Positions 1 through 10,193 are shown, counted from the first letter of the stretch. The stretch: 64,000 bases of DNA from Streptomyces sp. WZ-12 (GCF_028898845.1 NZ_CP118574.1:3720001-3784000), one strand, 5' to 3'. Notes: generated from the letters alone by a model not told the origin. Made by a program: numbers and translations.

Positions 1-444
1 AGCCAGCTCCCCGGCGACGAGGGCAACACCGCGGCCCGCACCTACCGGGACCGCTACCTGCACGGCACCACCGACGACGACTTCCTCAAGGGCCTCGCCA
101 CCGCCTGCGACCTCACCGCCTTCCAGAAGTCGGTGGCCCCGCAGCCCGCCGACCCACAGGCCCCGCCGGCCCCCTCCGTCACCCTCACCAAGGGCCGCCC
201 CACCACCCAGGAGGGCACCCGCGTCCTGCCCGTCGTCAAGAAGACCAAGGACGCCACCCAGACCGTCTACGTCGCCATCGAGGGCACCCACTACCCGAGG
301 AAGCTCACCACCGAGGTCGACGGCGAGACCGGCACCGTGCTGCTCAGCAACTACGACCAGCCGGTCCCCTCGCACACCCCCGACCCGGCCAAGACGGCCG
401 ACATCTCCGTGCTGGAGGGCGGCGGCGGACAGCAAAGCGTCTGA
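1..444 (+). CDS. C-terminal part of a probable secreted lipoprotein (5' end outside window)
   Basis: The frame is open from base 1 to a TGA at 442-444, giving 147 residues of a gene that begins upstream. The protein has a helical stretch (DDDFLKGLATACDL), a Pro/Ala-rich linker, then a beta-rich end with VYVAIEGTHYPRKL and GTVLLSNYDQPV. That ending resembles the LprG/LppX-type lipoproteins of actinobacteria, in which a final strand pair precedes a 'Y-x-x-P-V' turn. No signal peptide or lipobox can be seen because the N-terminus is missing. The family assignment is inference from pattern. Codon use is typical of the region, so coding status is secure even though function is not. Confidence 0.6.
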   Translation, partial: SQLPGDEGNTAARTYRDRYLHGTTDDDFLKGLATACDLTAFQKSVAPQPADPQAPPAPSVTLTKGRPTTQEGTRVLPVVKKTKDATQTVYVAIEGTHYPRKLTTEVDGETGTVLLSNYDQPVPSHTPDPAKTADISVLEGGGGQQSV

Positions 445-462
445 CACCGGCGCCCCCAACAC

Positions 463-609
463 ACGGTGCGCACCGCGCCGTTCGCACGTACGTATCCCGA
501 AGACGGCGACTACGAGAACGACATCACCGTCCCTTACGGCGAACCGATCGACCTCACCGGCGCCCCCCTCGGCATGGCCCTCTCGACCACGGATTTCCCC
601 CGGGGCTGA
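463..609 (+). pseudogene. Remnant of a Uma2-family (DUF820) nuclease gene, C-terminal end only
   Basis: Following the stop of the previous gene, the same frame stays open to a TGA at 607-609. It encodes HTVRTAPFARTYPEDGDYEN, then ITVPYGEPIDL and a final LSTTDFPRG. This matches the C-terminal pattern of Uma2 restriction-endonuclease-like proteins of Streptomyces, which end 'hxVPFGEphxLPxPLxhxLDTxxFP'. No start codon, ribosome binding site or catalytic core (the upstream PD-(D/E)XK region) is present. It therefore looks like a truncated gene tail left by a deletion or rearrangement. The call rests on about 45 residues. Confidence 0.5.
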
Positions 610-666
610 GCCCCGGCCCCGGCGAGCCGTCCCGGGCGCCCGGGTGGTGCGCGAGAAACTGCCGCC

Positions 667-876
667 ATGGCGAGCAAGGCACCCAAGGCAGTTCTCCAGG
701 GCGGTCCCGAGGGGATCAACGAGCGGATCGTGGAAGTGGACCCCGGCGGGGGCGACCTGAAGGTCCCCTACCGCGGCGGCTACGAGCACTTCCGGCCGAC
801 GCCCCGGCAGTGGGACACCGCCGACGGGCGGCTGCCGGTCTACGAGTGGTGGGAGCGGACCGAACTCCCCGGATAG
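667..876 (+). CDS. Small DUF5988-like protein
   Basis: This 69-residue protein opens AVLQGGPEGINERIVEVD and continues LKVPYRGGYEHFRPT before an acidic/aromatic end (YEWWERTELPG). The 'LxGGP...(V/I)P...GYEHF' pattern is what I recall for DUF5988, a family of tiny actinobacterial proteins of unknown function often found near biosynthetic clusters. It stands alone between a broken gene and a convergent operon, and the hairpin at 889-916 lies just beyond its stop. No transmembrane segment or cysteine pair is visible. Coding status is good; the family name is from memory. Confidence 0.65.
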   Translation: MASKAPKAVLQGGPEGINERIVEVDPGGGDLKVPYRGGYEHFRPTPRQWDTADGRLPVYEWWERTELPG

Positions 877-888
877 CGGCGGCCGGTG

Positions 889-916
889 GCCGCGGCCCGG
901 GCGGCCGGGCCGCGGC
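889..916. terminator. Convergent bidirectional hairpin
   Basis: A perfect 12-bp GC-only stem (GCCGCGGCCCGG / CCGGGCCGCGGC) with a 4-base GCGG loop fills the space between the convergent genes ending at 876 and 917. There is no U-run, as is usual for Streptomyces terminators. Confidence 0.65.
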
Positions 917-1768
917 TCACGAGGCGGGGTCGAACGCGTCCAGCGCGATCCGCTGGATCTCCTGCTGCCGCGGCCAGTCGGACGCCGGGCCCAGCACCAG
1001 CACCGCGAACTGCCGGCCGTCGGGGGCCGTGAAGGCACAGTCGACGGCCTGCACCCGCAGGCCGAGGCGGTTGCTGTCGTAGGCGTAGGTGAGTTGGGAA
1101 CCGGTGGGGCCCGGGGGTCCCTGGCGGGGCTCGATGCCCATCTCCTCGTAGCCGGGGTTGCCGGCGAGGCCCTTCGACGCCTGTTCCAGGGCCTGTTGCG
1201 GGCCGAGGCCGGGCTCGGTGATCTGGAAGATCTGGAGCAGGCTGCGGGTGTCCGGCGAGGTGTAGAAGACGCCGGTGGAACGGACCTCGCGCTGCCAGCC
1301 GTCGGGGACGGCGAGGCTGAACCCCTTCTCGTCGTGGGCGAGGTGGTAGCCGCTGGGGATGCCCGTGGCGGAGGCCGAGGCGTCGGCGGTGGGCGTCGCG
1401 GAACCGGGCGCGGCGGGGCCCGTCGTGGCGGTGCTCGCGGAGACCTTCGGGTGGGCGGCGGGCCGGGCGGCCGGGCCGCCGCCCCACAGGAGGTAGCCAC
1501 CGCCGGCGCCGGCCGCGAGGACGGCGACGACCGCGGCGGCGATCAGCGCCCTGGTCCGGCGGCCGGAGGCCACCGCGGGCTCGTCCCCCGTGGCGTACGG
1601 CTGCTCCGTGGCGTACGCGGGCGTCGGCGGGCCGGGGGCGTGCGAGGGGGGTGGGGGCACGGCCGGGCGGGGCGGCATCGGGCCGGTGTACGGCCGGGCG
1701 GGGCGCGCCGGGCCGGTCTCCCAGGACTGGGTGTCGGGATTCCAGTGCGCTTTGGGGCCTTGGGGCAC
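917..1768 (-). CDS. Single-pass membrane protein with proline-rich N-terminus and extracytoplasmic domain
   Basis: Translation from a GTG at 1768 gives 283 residues. Residues 1-70 are Pro/Ala/Tyr-rich and probably cytoplasmic. Residues 74-95 form one transmembrane helix. Residues 100-283 are a folded outer domain beginning GYHLAHDEKGFSLAVPDGWQ, with a 'P-x-G-W-x-R' strand of the type seen in the outer domains of many Streptomyces kinase-associated or lipoprotein-like sensors. It is the last gene of a three-gene minus-strand operon, only 6 bases after the preceding stop. Its partners carry an amyloid-like motif, so a role in the same membrane process is plausible. No enzymatic motif was found. 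Confidence 0.75.
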   Translation of the reverse strand: MPQGPKAHWNPDTQSWETGPARPARPYTGPMPPRPAVPPPPSHAPGPPTPAYATEQPYATGDEPAVASGRRTRALIAAAVVAVLAAGAGGGYLLWGGGPAARPAAHPKVSASTATTGPAAPGSATPTADASASATGIPSGYHLAHDEKGFSLAVPDGWQREVRSTGVFYTSPDTRSLLQIFQITEPGLGPQQALEQASKGLAGNPGYEEMGIEPRQGPPGPTGSQLTYAYDSNRLGLRVQAVDCAFTAPDGRQFAVLVLGPASDWPRQQEIQRIALDAFDPAS

Positions 1769-1774
1769 GGTCGG

Positions 1775-2158
1775 TCAGCCTCCCAGCAGGGCGCCGACCG
1801 CCTGGACCGCCGCGGCGCCGGACGACAGCAGCCCCACCACGGCGCTGGCGTCGGTCAGCGCCGTGCGCAGCCGGGTCAGCCGGCCGGGGGCCGCGGCACC
1901 GGTGCCGGTGATCTCCCCCTCGGTGTCGGCGAGTTCGGTCGACAGCGCCTGCACCTCGGGGGTGGCCACGGCCCGGTCGAGGTCCTCGCGGAGGGTGCGG
2001 ACGGCCCGGAGGAGCTCCTCCTGGGCCGGGTCGACGGCGGGTGCGGCGCCCTGGACGTTGTCGCCGATGTGGGTGACGGTGTTGTGGTCGCCGATGGAGA
2101 TGGCGCCCTGCACGTGCTCGATGCGGATGCCCTTGTCGGATGCGTCGGACGGTGCCAC
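1775..2158 (-). CDS. Small helical protein with N-terminal IGDHNTVTH motif
   Basis: The likely start is a GTG at 2158, placed one base after the upstream stop and preceded by GAAGGGCAGG; this gives 127 residues. Residues 14-32 contain HVQGAISIGDHNTVTHIGD. The rest is predicted helical: an acidic amphipathic stretch at about 45-85, then a hydrophobic Ala/Val/Leu-rich C-terminus (SAVVGLLSSGAAAVQAVGALLGG region). The motif is nearly the same as one at the C-terminus of the upstream gene product, including a 28-nt identical DNA stretch. The motif resembles the core of bacterial RHIM-like amyloid signalling motifs, with the hydrophobic helix as a possible membrane-active part. Function is inferred only. 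Confidence 0.7.
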   Translation of the reverse strand: MAPSDASDKGIRIEHVQGAISIGDHNTVTHIGDNVQGAAPAVDPAQEELLRAVRTLREDLDRAVATPEVQALSTELADTEGEITGTGAAAPGRLTRLRTALTDASAVVGLLSSGAAAVQAVGALLGG

Positions 2159-2241
2159 GTCAGGACCTGCCCTTCTGGGAAGCGGAGTCGCCCGCGGAGG
2201 TGGCGGCGCCGTGGTGGGTGACGGTGTTGTGGTCGCCGATG
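2069..2241. repeat. 28-nt exact direct repeat in two adjacent genes
   Basis: Bases 2069-2096 and 2214-2241 are identical over 28 nt. On the minus strand both copies encode the IGDHNTVTH segment, once near the start of the small gene and once near the end of the large gene. Identity at DNA level suggests recent duplication or ongoing conversion, or strong constraint on the motif. Confidence 0.85.
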
Positions 2242-3969
2242 CCGACGGCGCCCTGGGCGGACTCGACGTAGACCCCGCCGTCGGCGACGTGGACGACCCG
2301 CTGCTCGAACTCCTCGGTGCGGTAACCGGCGTCGCGCAGCGCGGTGGTGACGCCGGCCGCCACCCGCGCCTGGATCGTGCGCAGATAGCGGGCGACGTCC
2401 ATGTCCTGGAAGAGCGAGGCACCGCCGTCCGAGCCCAGTTCGCGGACGGAGCGGGCCGGGCCCTCGGGGAGGGCGGCGCGGTGCCCTCCGGTGAACAGCC
2501 GCCAGGTGGAGCGCACGCCGCGCAGCAGGCTCAGCACCGCCTCGCCGGACGCGCGCGGGGCGTGGGTCAGCGCCCACACCGCCCGGCCGAAGTGGTCGTG
2601 GTGGCGGTGGCGGTGGGCGATCCGGTCGGCGTCCTGGTAGAGCTGGCGCAGCGGCCACAGCACGTGCGGCGCGACCTCCAGCACCAGCATGCCGCCCTGG
2701 GTGTGGACCCGGACGAAGACGGTGGTGACCACGCCCTCGTTCCAACCGCCGACCCGGATGCGCAGGAAGTGCCGGCGGGTCTCGCCGCCCTCCTCTATCG
2801 CCGCGGCCCGGTGCTCGGCGAAGCCGGTGGGGTCGTGGGGCGCGTCGGCACGGGTCAACAGGCCGTCGGCGGGCAGGAAGACGCACTCGTCGATCTCCAG
2901 GCCGCGCAGCCGGTCGCGGACCAGCGACGCCGTGCTCGGCGGGCCCGACGGGACGCGCAGCGCCTCGACCAGCGGGACGATGCGGGCCAGGATCGCGCCG
3001 TTGTCGAGACGTTCGGTCGGCCGGTCCTGCGCGGGGACCAACTCCACCGACAGCGACCAGGGTTTGAACGGCTCGCCGGCGCCGCAGAACGGGGCGGCGG
3101 CGCGGTAGAGCACCATCGGGCCGTGCTGCTCGGTGCGGATGCGCTGCCGCAGCCGCAGGAAGCGGATGCCCTCGGACCGCTCGGCGGGGTCGGCCATCAC
3201 GTCGGGGAAGCGCTGCGGGGAGAGTTCGCCGGCGAGCGCCCGGGCGAACTGGCCCCGCTGGACGGCGACCAGGGCGGCGATCAGCACCGGCAGCAGCAGC
3301 GCCACCCAGACCGCGAAGGCGGCCCCGCCGTCGGACGGGCTGCCGCCCAGGCCCGCGTAGTCACCGGACAGCCCGCCGCCGGTGAACCCGGAGGCGGAGC
3401 CGGGCAGCAGCCCGGTACCCGACCCGTCCGTCCAACTCCCCAGGGAGCCACCGTCGAACGCGGCCGCCGTGAACACCGCGAGGAACATCAGCAGCGTCAG
3501 CCGGCCGTACCAGCGGAAGAGGAACGAGACGCCCAGGGCCAGCCACAGGGGCACCGGGGCCCGGCGGACGAAGCGGCCCAGGCCCATCAGGGCGACCGGG
3601 AGGACATAGGCCACCGCCAGCCCCTGGGAGAGCAGGACGGCCAGGATCCAGACGCCCAAGATGGCCGCGGCCCAGCCCAGTTCGAACCGGCGGGCGCGCA
3701 GGGCGTGGGCCAGCACCCGGGCCGCGTCGATGCCCAGGGAGGGCGCGGCGAACCGCTCCTCGTGGACGTAGAGCTCGTCGATGACGGCATCGCGGTAGGC
3801 GTCGTCGAGGTAGGTCCCCGCGCACAACAGCCGGGTGGCCTCGCTGGCACCGGGCGGGACGGTGGGGAGCGGGGTGGCCGGGGGCTCCTTGCGCAGCCGC
3901 GGCGCCCCGTCCGAACCTCCCGGCTGCGCGGCCCCCCCCCGACTGTGCGGGCACGTCGTTACCGTTCAT
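2160..3969 (-). CDS. Multi-pass membrane protein with C-terminal IGDHNTVTH motif; apparent frameshift at G9 tract
   Basis: The coding frame from 3931 down to 2160 encodes about 590 residues. It has a cytoplasmic N-terminus (GTYLDDAYRDAVIDELYVHEER), clustered transmembrane helices (WAAAILGVWILAVLL, LWLALGVSFLFRWYG, TLLMFLAVFTAAAF, AVWVALLLPVLIAALVA), a large soluble region, and a C-terminal tail with GAVGIGDHNTVTHHG. No good start exists in that frame. An ATG at 3969 with GGGGGAGG just upstream is excellent but is one base out of frame, because of a run of nine G (3932-3940). With eight G the product would run MNGNDVPAQSGG... straight into the coding frame, about 602 residues. A start at TTG 3827 would discard conserved-looking sequence. 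First gene of the operon; function unknown. Confidence 0.7.
3932..3940 (-). repeat. G9 homopolymer near gene start
   Basis: Nine consecutive C on plus (G on the coding strand) lie ten codons after the probable ATG at 3969. The run separates the start from the main frame by one base. It could be a sequencing error or a slippage-prone on/off tract. Confidence 0.8.
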
Positions 3970-4150
3970 CGGCCTCCCCCGTAGCTGCCGTGTGCGCGTC
4001 GCCGCGTGTATCCGCCTCAACGCGCCGGGGCGGCGGGCCAGTTCCACCGGCGGCCGTCTTCACCCGGACGTGTGACGGGTTCCGCAGCATAGAGGAGCGG
4101 CGGGCACGCTGTCAGCGCGTTTCCGGCCCCGAGGGGGCGTCAAAACGCCG

Positions 4151-4180
4151 AGCCCGCACGGCCGTTGGGCCGTGCGGGCT
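4151..4180 (-). terminator. Intrinsic terminator of mdh
   Basis: A perfect 13-bp stem AGCCCGCACGGCC / GGCCGTGCGGGCT with a 4-base loop, followed on the minus strand by CGGCGTTTTG, lies 34 bases after the mdh stop. Confidence 0.85.
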
Positions 4181-4213
4181 CGCGAGTGCTGCGGCGGTGC
4201 GCCGGAGGTGGCG

Positions 4214-5616
<1,403 letters not shown>

Positions 5617-6837
5617 TCAGGCGGGCGCCATCGCCTTCTGGAGGCCGGCGTCCAGCGCCTCCAGGAACTGGTCGGTGGTGAGCCAGGGTTGCGCCGGCCC
5701 GATGAGCAGGGCCAGGTCCTTGGTCATCTGGCCGCCCTCGACGGTCTCCACACAGACCCGCTCCAGGGTGTGCGCGAAGCGGGTCACCTCGGGGGTGTCG
5801 TCCAGCTCGCCGCGGTGCGCCAGACCGCGGGTCCAGGCGAAGACCGAGGCGATGGGGTTGGTGGAGGTGGCCTTGCCCTGCTGGTGCTGCCGGTAGTGCC
5901 GGGTGACGGTGCCGTGCGCCGCCTCGGCCTCGATGGTCCGGCCGTCGGGGGTCATCAGGACCGACGTCATCAGCCCGAGCGAGCCGAAGCCCTGGGCGAC
6001 GATGTCGGACTGGACGTCGCCGTCGTAGTTCTTGCAGGCCCAGACGTAGCCGCCGGAGGACTTCAGGACCGCGGCCACCATGTCGTCGATCAGCCGGTGT
6101 TCGTAGGTCAGGCCGCCGGCCTCGAACTCGGCCCGGAACTCGGTGTCGAAGACCTCCTGGAAGAGGTCCTTGAAGCGGCCGTCGTACTTCTTCAGGATCG
6201 TGTTCTTCGTGGAGAGGTAGACGGGGTGGTTGCGGTCCAGCCCGTAACGGAACGCCGCCCGGGCGAAGTCACGGATCGAGTCGTCGTGGTTGTACATCGC
6301 GAGCGCCACCCCGGGGCCCGGGAAGTCGTGCACCTCCACCTCGGTCGGCTCCCCGCCGTCCGCCGGGGCGAAGGTCAACGTGAGGGTGCCGGGGCCGGGG
6401 ACCTTGAGGTCGGTGGCGCGGTACTGGTCGCCGAAGGCGTGGCGGCCGACGATGATGGGCCGGGTCCAGCCGGGCACCAGCCGGGGCACGTTCGCCATGA
6501 TGATCGGCTCCCGGAAGATCACGCCGCCGAGGATGTTGCGGATGGTGCCGTTCGGCGACCGGTACATCGCCTTCAGGCCGAACTCCTCGACCCGGGCCTC
6601 GTCCGGGGTGATGGTGGCGCACTTCACCCCGACGCCGTGCTCCTGGATGGCGTGCGCGGCGTCGACGGTCACCTGGTCACGGGTGGCGTCCCGGTTCTCG
6701 ATGCCGAGGTCGAAGTACTTCAACTCGACGTCGAGGTACGGGAGGACCAGCCGGTCCCTGATGGACGACCAGATGATGCGGGTCATCTCGTCGCCGTCGA
6801 TCTCGACGACGGGACGGGCAACCTTGATCTTGGCCAT
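5617..6837 (-). CDS. icd: NADP-dependent isocitrate dehydrogenase (dimeric, eukaryote-like type)
   Basis: It converts isocitrate to 2-oxoglutarate and CO2 with NADP+. The start is set at the ATG at 6837 ([20 protein letters not shown]), preceded by GAGAGGGAC; an in-frame extension upstream to 6864 lacks a site. The 406 residues fit the short dimeric class shared with eukaryotes, not the monomeric 740-residue enzyme common in other actinobacteria. Landmarks are [14 protein letters not shown] (substrate loop), [31 protein letters not shown] (metal aspartates) and [14 protein letters not shown] (coenzyme site, with H and R placed for NADP). It forms a TCA group with mdh and sucCD. Confidence 0.96.
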   Translation of the reverse strand: MAKIKVARPVVEIDGDEMTRIIWSSIRDRLVLPYLDVELKYFDLGIENRDATRDQVTVDAAHAIQEHGVGVKCATITPDEARVEEFGLKAMYRSPNGTIRNILGGVIFREPIIMANVPRLVPGWTRPIIVGRHAFGDQYRATDLKVPGPGTLTLTFAPADGGEPTEVEVHDFPGPGVALAMYNHDDSIRDFARAAFRYGLDRNHPVYLSTKNTILKKYDGRFKDLFQEVFDTEFRAEFEAGGLTYEHRLIDDMVAAVLKSSGGYVWACKNYDGDVQSDIVAQGFGSLGLMTSVLMTPDGRTIEAEAAHGTVTRHYRQHQQGKATSTNPIASVFAWTRGLAHRGELDDTPEVTRFAHTLERVCVETVEGGQMTKDLALLIGPAQPWLTTDQFLEALDAGLQKAMAPA

Positions 6838-6901
6838 GAGACGTCCCTCTCGCGGTTGGGGCACCCCCCGGACGTCGCCAAGTTACCCGCGTCACACGGG
6901 A

Positions 6902-6940
6902 CCGCGGCGCTACGGCACGAGGCGTGCCGCGGCGCCGCGG
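6902..6940 (-). terminator. Hairpin after the DUF3017 gene
   Basis: Outer arms CCGCGGCGC / GCGCCGCGG (9 bp), a 2x2 internal mismatch, then inner arms CGGCACG / CGTGCCG (7 bp) around AGG form a long hairpin. It lies 20 bases beyond the stop at 6960 and before icd. Confidence 0.6.
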
Positions 6941-6959
6941 GGAGGTCTCGGGGCCGCTC

Positions 6960-7388
6960 CTAGCGCAGCGTGAAGTGGACGATGTCGTCCAGGAACGGGA
7001 CGTGGATCCACGGCTTGGGCTGCACCATCATCGCCAGGATCACGATCACGGAGCCCAATCCGCCGTAGGTGAGCAGGTCGGTGAAGCGGGACCGGACGGC
7101 CAGCATCCCCACCGACGGCAGCATCCGGCGCAGCACCGCGCCGCCGATCAGGGACAGCCCGATCACGATGCTGCCGATCCGGAACGCGCCCAGCGCGACC
7201 AGCAGCAGCCCGAGGCCGACCCCGCCCAGCACGCTGAGCAGCGGCCACTGCCGGGCCGGCGCCGGGTAGTCGCCGGAGGCGGCCCGGCCGCCGCCCTCGG
7301 GGCGGGCGGTGTCGCGGGTGAGCTGCGGAAAGCGGCGCGAGGTGCGCTGCGGCTCGGATGCGTCCTCCGAGTGCGCTTCGGCAGCCAT
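6960..7388 (-). CDS. DUF3017 membrane protein
   Basis: This 142-residue protein has a charged N-terminus (1-45) and three hydrophobic segments: LLSVLGGVGLGLLLVALGAF, GSIVIGLSLIGGAVLRRML and LTYGGLGSVIVILAMMV. DUF3017 proteins sit directly beside folD in most Streptomyces, as here, and are of unknown function. The gene begins at an ATG at 7388 after the folD stop at 7524 and could be co-transcribed with folD, although a hairpin at 7491-7514 lies between. No catalytic residues are apparent. Confidence 0.85.
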   Translation of the reverse strand: MAAEAHSEDASEPQRTSRRFPQLTRDTARPEGGGRAASGDYPAPARQWPLLSVLGGVGLGLLLVALGAFRIGSIVIGLSLIGGAVLRRMLPSVGMLAVRSRFTDLLTYGGLGSVIVILAMMVQPKPWIHVPFLDDIVHFTLR

Positions 7389-7490
7389 CTTTGGCGGTCA
7401 GCCCCTTCCGGTGTCCGGGTCGGTGTCGCGGATGCGTCGTGGTGTGGGTGTGGTGCCGCGGGCGGCGGCCCTTCCAGGCTCGCACGTCCC

Positions 7491-7514
7491 GGCCGGCCGG
7501 TGCCCCGGCCGGCC
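7491..7514 (-). terminator. Hairpin after folD
   Basis: A perfect 10-bp stem GGCCGGCCGG / CCGGCCGGCC with a TGCC loop lies 10 bases after the folD stop, before the DUF3017 gene. No U-run; it may attenuate rather than stop transcription. Confidence 0.5.
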
Positions 7515-7523
7515 CGTCGGCGG

Positions 7524-8390
7524 CTAGCGGCCGGCGTCGGCGGCCGCGCGCTCCGCCGCCTCGACGACGTTGACCAGGAGCTGCGCGCGGGTCATCGGGC
7601 CGACGCCGCCCGGGTTGGGGGCGACCCAGCCGGCCACCTCGGCGACGCCGGGGTGCACATCGCCGACGATCTTGCCGTGCTCGTCCCGGCTGACACCGAC
7701 GTCCAGGACGGCCGCGCCCGGCTTGACGTCCTCGGGCTTGATGATGTGCGGCACGCCGGCGGCGGCGACGATGATGTCGGCCTGCTTCAGGTGCGCGGAG
7801 AGGTCGCGGGTGCCGGTGTGGCACTGGGTGACCGTGGCGTTCTCGGACTTGCGGGTGAGCACCAGCGGCATCGGGCGGCCGATGGTGATGCCGCGGCCGA
7901 CGACCACCACGTGCGCGCCCTTGATCTCGACGTCGTGCCGGCGCAGCAGTTGGACGATGCCGTAGGGGGTGCAGGGCAGCGGGCCCTCGATGCCGAGGAC
8001 GAGGCGGCCCAGGCTCATCGGGTGCAGCCCGTCGGCGTCCTTGGCCGGGTCCATCAGCTCCAGGACGCGGTTGGCGTCGATGCCCTTGGGGAGCGGGAGT
8101 TGGACGATGTAGCCGGTGCACTCGGGGTTCTCGTTGAGCTCCCGGACGACCGCCTCGATCTCCTCCTGGGTGGCGGTCGCGGGCAGTTCGCGCTGGATGG
8201 ACGCGATGCCGACCTGGGCGCAGTCCCGGTGCTTGCCGTTGACGTACCAGCGGCTGCCGGGGTCGTCGCCGACCAGCAGGGTGCCCAGGCCCGGGGTGAC
8301 ACCCTTGGCCTTCAGCGCCTCCACGCGGGCGGTGAGCTCGGACTTGATCGCGGCGGCGGTGGCCTTGCCATCCAGAATCTGGGCAGTCAT
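7524..8390 (-). CDS. folD: Bifunctional methylenetetrahydrofolate dehydrogenase / cyclohydrolase
   Basis: FolD interconverts 5,10-methylene-THF, 5,10-methenyl-THF and 10-formyl-THF, supplying the formyl donor used by PurN and PurH nearby. I place the start at the ATG at 8390 ([16 protein letters not shown]), giving 288 residues. The upstream ATG at 8399 abuts its ribosome site and is unlikely. Visible motifs are Y49-VNG-K53 (catalytic YxxxK), [27 protein letters not shown], the NADP loop [15 protein letters not shown], and the closing [14 protein letters not shown]. The GRGITIGRP form of the loop is normal for actinobacteria. Confidence 0.96.
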   Translation of the reverse strand: MTAQILDGKATAAAIKSELTARVEALKAKGVTPGLGTLLVGDDPGSRWYVNGKHRDCAQVGIASIQRELPATATQEEIEAVVRELNENPECTGYIVQLPLPKGIDANRVLELMDPAKDADGLHPMSLGRLVLGIEGPLPCTPYGIVQLLRRHDVEIKGAHVVVVGRGITIGRPMPLVLTRKSENATVTQCHTGTRDLSAHLKQADIIVAAAGVPHIIKPEDVKPGAAVLDVGVSRDEHGKIVGDVHPGVAEVAGWVAPNPGGVGPMTRAQLLVNVVEAAERAAADAGR

Positions 8391-8647
8391 AGCCCCCATC
8401 CTCCCGGATGGAGGCACCCGTGTTCCAATCAGGGCGCGCGGACGGCAGTTGTCCGGAAACGATCATTGCGGTTGGACAAAAGCTGACCGCCTTGACTGGA
8501 CAGACGGAATCCTCACCTAGAAGGATTGACGCCGCAGTGCCGCAGGCATCGTCGGGGGCGGGCCATGTATCGCATGAATCAACCTGTGTTTCCTCCGAGT
8601 CGCGCCGCGTCGTCCCCCACTGGCATTCAACGGAGGAAAACAACAGC

Positions 8648-9460
8648 ATGAGCTTCGGTGACCCGAACAACCCTTACGGGCAGCCGCCGCAGGCCCCGCA
8701 GGGGCCGTACGGCCAGCAGCCCCCGGTCCCCCCGCAGGGCGGTCAGCCCGGTTACGGCTACCCCCAGCAGGGCGCCCCGCAGGGTCAGCCGCAGTACGGC
8801 TACCCGCAGCAGGGCCAGGTCCCCCCGCAGGGCGGTCAGCCGGGCTACGGCCAGGGCGGTCAGCCGGGCTACGGCTACGCGCAGCAGCCGGCGAACCCGT
8901 ACGGCCAGCCCGGAATGCAGGGCATGCCGGGGATGCCGGGAATGCCTACGGGGTACGCGAGTTGGGGCGCGCGGGTCGGTGCCTACCTCATCGACGCGCT
9001 GATCGTGGGACTCATCCCGGGCATCCTCTACGCCATCGGCATGGCGATGACGGCCAGTTCGGCCGCCTCGTCCATCCCGGACTACTCAAGCTGCCCGCCG
9101 GGCGACTTCAACTGCATCCACAACGCGGCCACCGCCGCGCAGTCGTCGAGCGGCGCGCCGGTCGGCGCCATCCTGCTCATCCTGCTCGGCGCGTTGATCG
9201 CCCTGGTCGGCGGCATCTTCATCCTGATCAAGGAAGGCAGCACCGGCCAGACCCCGGGCAAGAAGGCCCTGGGCATCAAGCTGGTCAGTGAGGCCACCGG
9301 CCAGCCGATCGGCTTCGGCATGGCCTTCGTGCGCAAGCTCTGCCACATCGTCGACGGGCTGCCCTGCGACATCGGCTTCCTGTGGCCGCTGTGGGACGAG
9401 AAGAACCAGACGTTCGCGGACAAGATCGTCAGCACCGTGGTCGTCCAGGCTCCCAAGTAA
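8648..9460 (+). CDS. RDD family membrane protein with Gly/Pro/Gln/Tyr-rich N-terminus
   Basis: Start ATG at 8648 follows GGAGG with an 11-base gap; 270 residues result. Residues 1-100 are built from repeats of [17 protein letters not shown] and similar, an extended cytoplasmic tail. The RDD domain follows: first helix with the arginine in [20 protein letters not shown], second hydrophobic helix ([21 protein letters not shown]), then the conserved [15 protein letters not shown] short CPPGDFNC loop may form a disulfide outside. RDD proteins are widespread membrane proteins, some implicated in ion or small-molecule transport; the substrate is unknown. Its own terminator lies at 9495-9536. Confidence 0.92.
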   Translation: MSFGDPNNPYGQPPQAPQGPYGQQPPVPPQGGQPGYGYPQQGAPQGQPQYGYPQQGQVPPQGGQPGYGQGGQPGYGYAQQPANPYGQPGMQGMPGMPGMPTGYASWGARVGAYLIDALIVGLIPGILYAIGMAMTASSAASSIPDYSSCPPGDFNCIHNAATAAQSSSGAPVGAILLILLGALIALVGGIFILIKEGSTGQTPGKKALGIKLVSEATGQPIGFGMAFVRKLCHIVDGLPCDIGFLWPLWDEKNQTFADKIVSTVVVQAPK

Positions 9461-9494
9461 TGCCGTTACGGGCCGCACGGACGCCCGCAAGAGC

Positions 9495-9536
9495 CCACGA
9501 AGGCCCCCGCGCAGCAGCGACCGGGGGCCTTCGTGG
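9495..9536 (+). terminator. Strong terminator after the RDD gene
   Basis: A perfect 15-bp stem CCACGAAGGCCCCCG / CGGGGGCCTTCGTGG with a 12-base loop lies between two tandem genes, 34 bases after the stop. Confidence 0.8.
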
Positions 9537-9578
9537 CGCTCGTCGATACCGCCTCAAGTCGCCTGAAGGGCACCGCTC

Positions 9579-10175
9579 GTGAGTTATCCCAACCCCAACC
9601 CCTACGGCCCGCCCCCGGGCCAGCAGCCCGGCCAGCAGCCCGGCTACGGCTACCCCCAGCAGCCCCCGCAGCAGCCGCAGCCGCAGCAGCCCATGGCGCC
9701 GTACGGCGCGTACCCGGGCGGCCCGATGCAGCCGGCACAGCTGCCGTACCCGACGGTGATGCCGGGCGGCGTGAAGGCGGCCCGGGTGCTGCTGTGCGTA
9801 CTCGCCGCCCTGAACGTCGTCGGACTGGTCCTGGCGGTGGCGGGGCTGGGCGGCATCAGCAAGGCGTCGCACCAGGCGTCCGCCTCGCCCTACGCGACGA
9901 CGGACATGTCGGTGTTCAACGTCGGCAAGGGCGTGCTGATCGCGGTGATCGTGGTCATCGTGGCGTTCACGGTGGCCGCGATCACGCTCGCCGCGCAGTT
10001 CGGCAACGGCGGCAAGGGCGTCCGCGTCGGCGCCATCGTCTTCGGCGTCGGCACCATCGTGCTGAGCTTCCTCAGCTTCCCAATCGGCCTGGTGCACACC
10101 GTGCTGGGCATCCTGGTGGTGGTCTTCGTCAGCCGGGACGACGGCAACGCCTGGTTCAACCGGCCGCGTTACTGA
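9579..10175 (+). CDS. Proline/glutamine-rich small membrane protein
   Basis: A GTG at 9579, nine bases after GAAGGG, starts a 198-residue protein. Residues 1-60 are a [16 protein letters not shown] tail very like the tail of the RDD protein just upstream, suggesting duplication of the tail or a shared binding partner. Hydrophobic segments follow: AARVLLCVLAALNVVGLVLAV, VLIAVIVVIVAFTVAAITLA, VGAIVFGVGTIVLSFLSF and a final VLGILVVVFVSR. Function unknown; the topology resembles small DUF4064/DUF4190-type membrane proteins. It converges on purH with a shared terminator. Confidence 0.85.
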   Translation: MSYPNPNPYGPPPGQQPGQQPGYGYPQQPPQQPQPQQPMAPYGAYPGGPMQPAQLPYPTVMPGGVKAARVLLCVLAALNVVGLVLAVAGLGGISKASHQASASPYATTDMSVFNVGKGVLIAVIVVIVAFTVAAITLAAQFGNGGKGVRVGAIVFGVGTIVLSFLSFPIGLVHTVLGILVVVFVSRDDGNAWFNRPRY

Positions 10176-10193
10176 CCCGCGCGCAACACGGCC

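Noticed and set aside
2160..3827. TTG at 3827 as start of the membrane protein
   Set aside because: Coding-like sequence continues upstream in the same frame to the G9 tract; the ATG at 3969 with a strong ribosome site explains it better.
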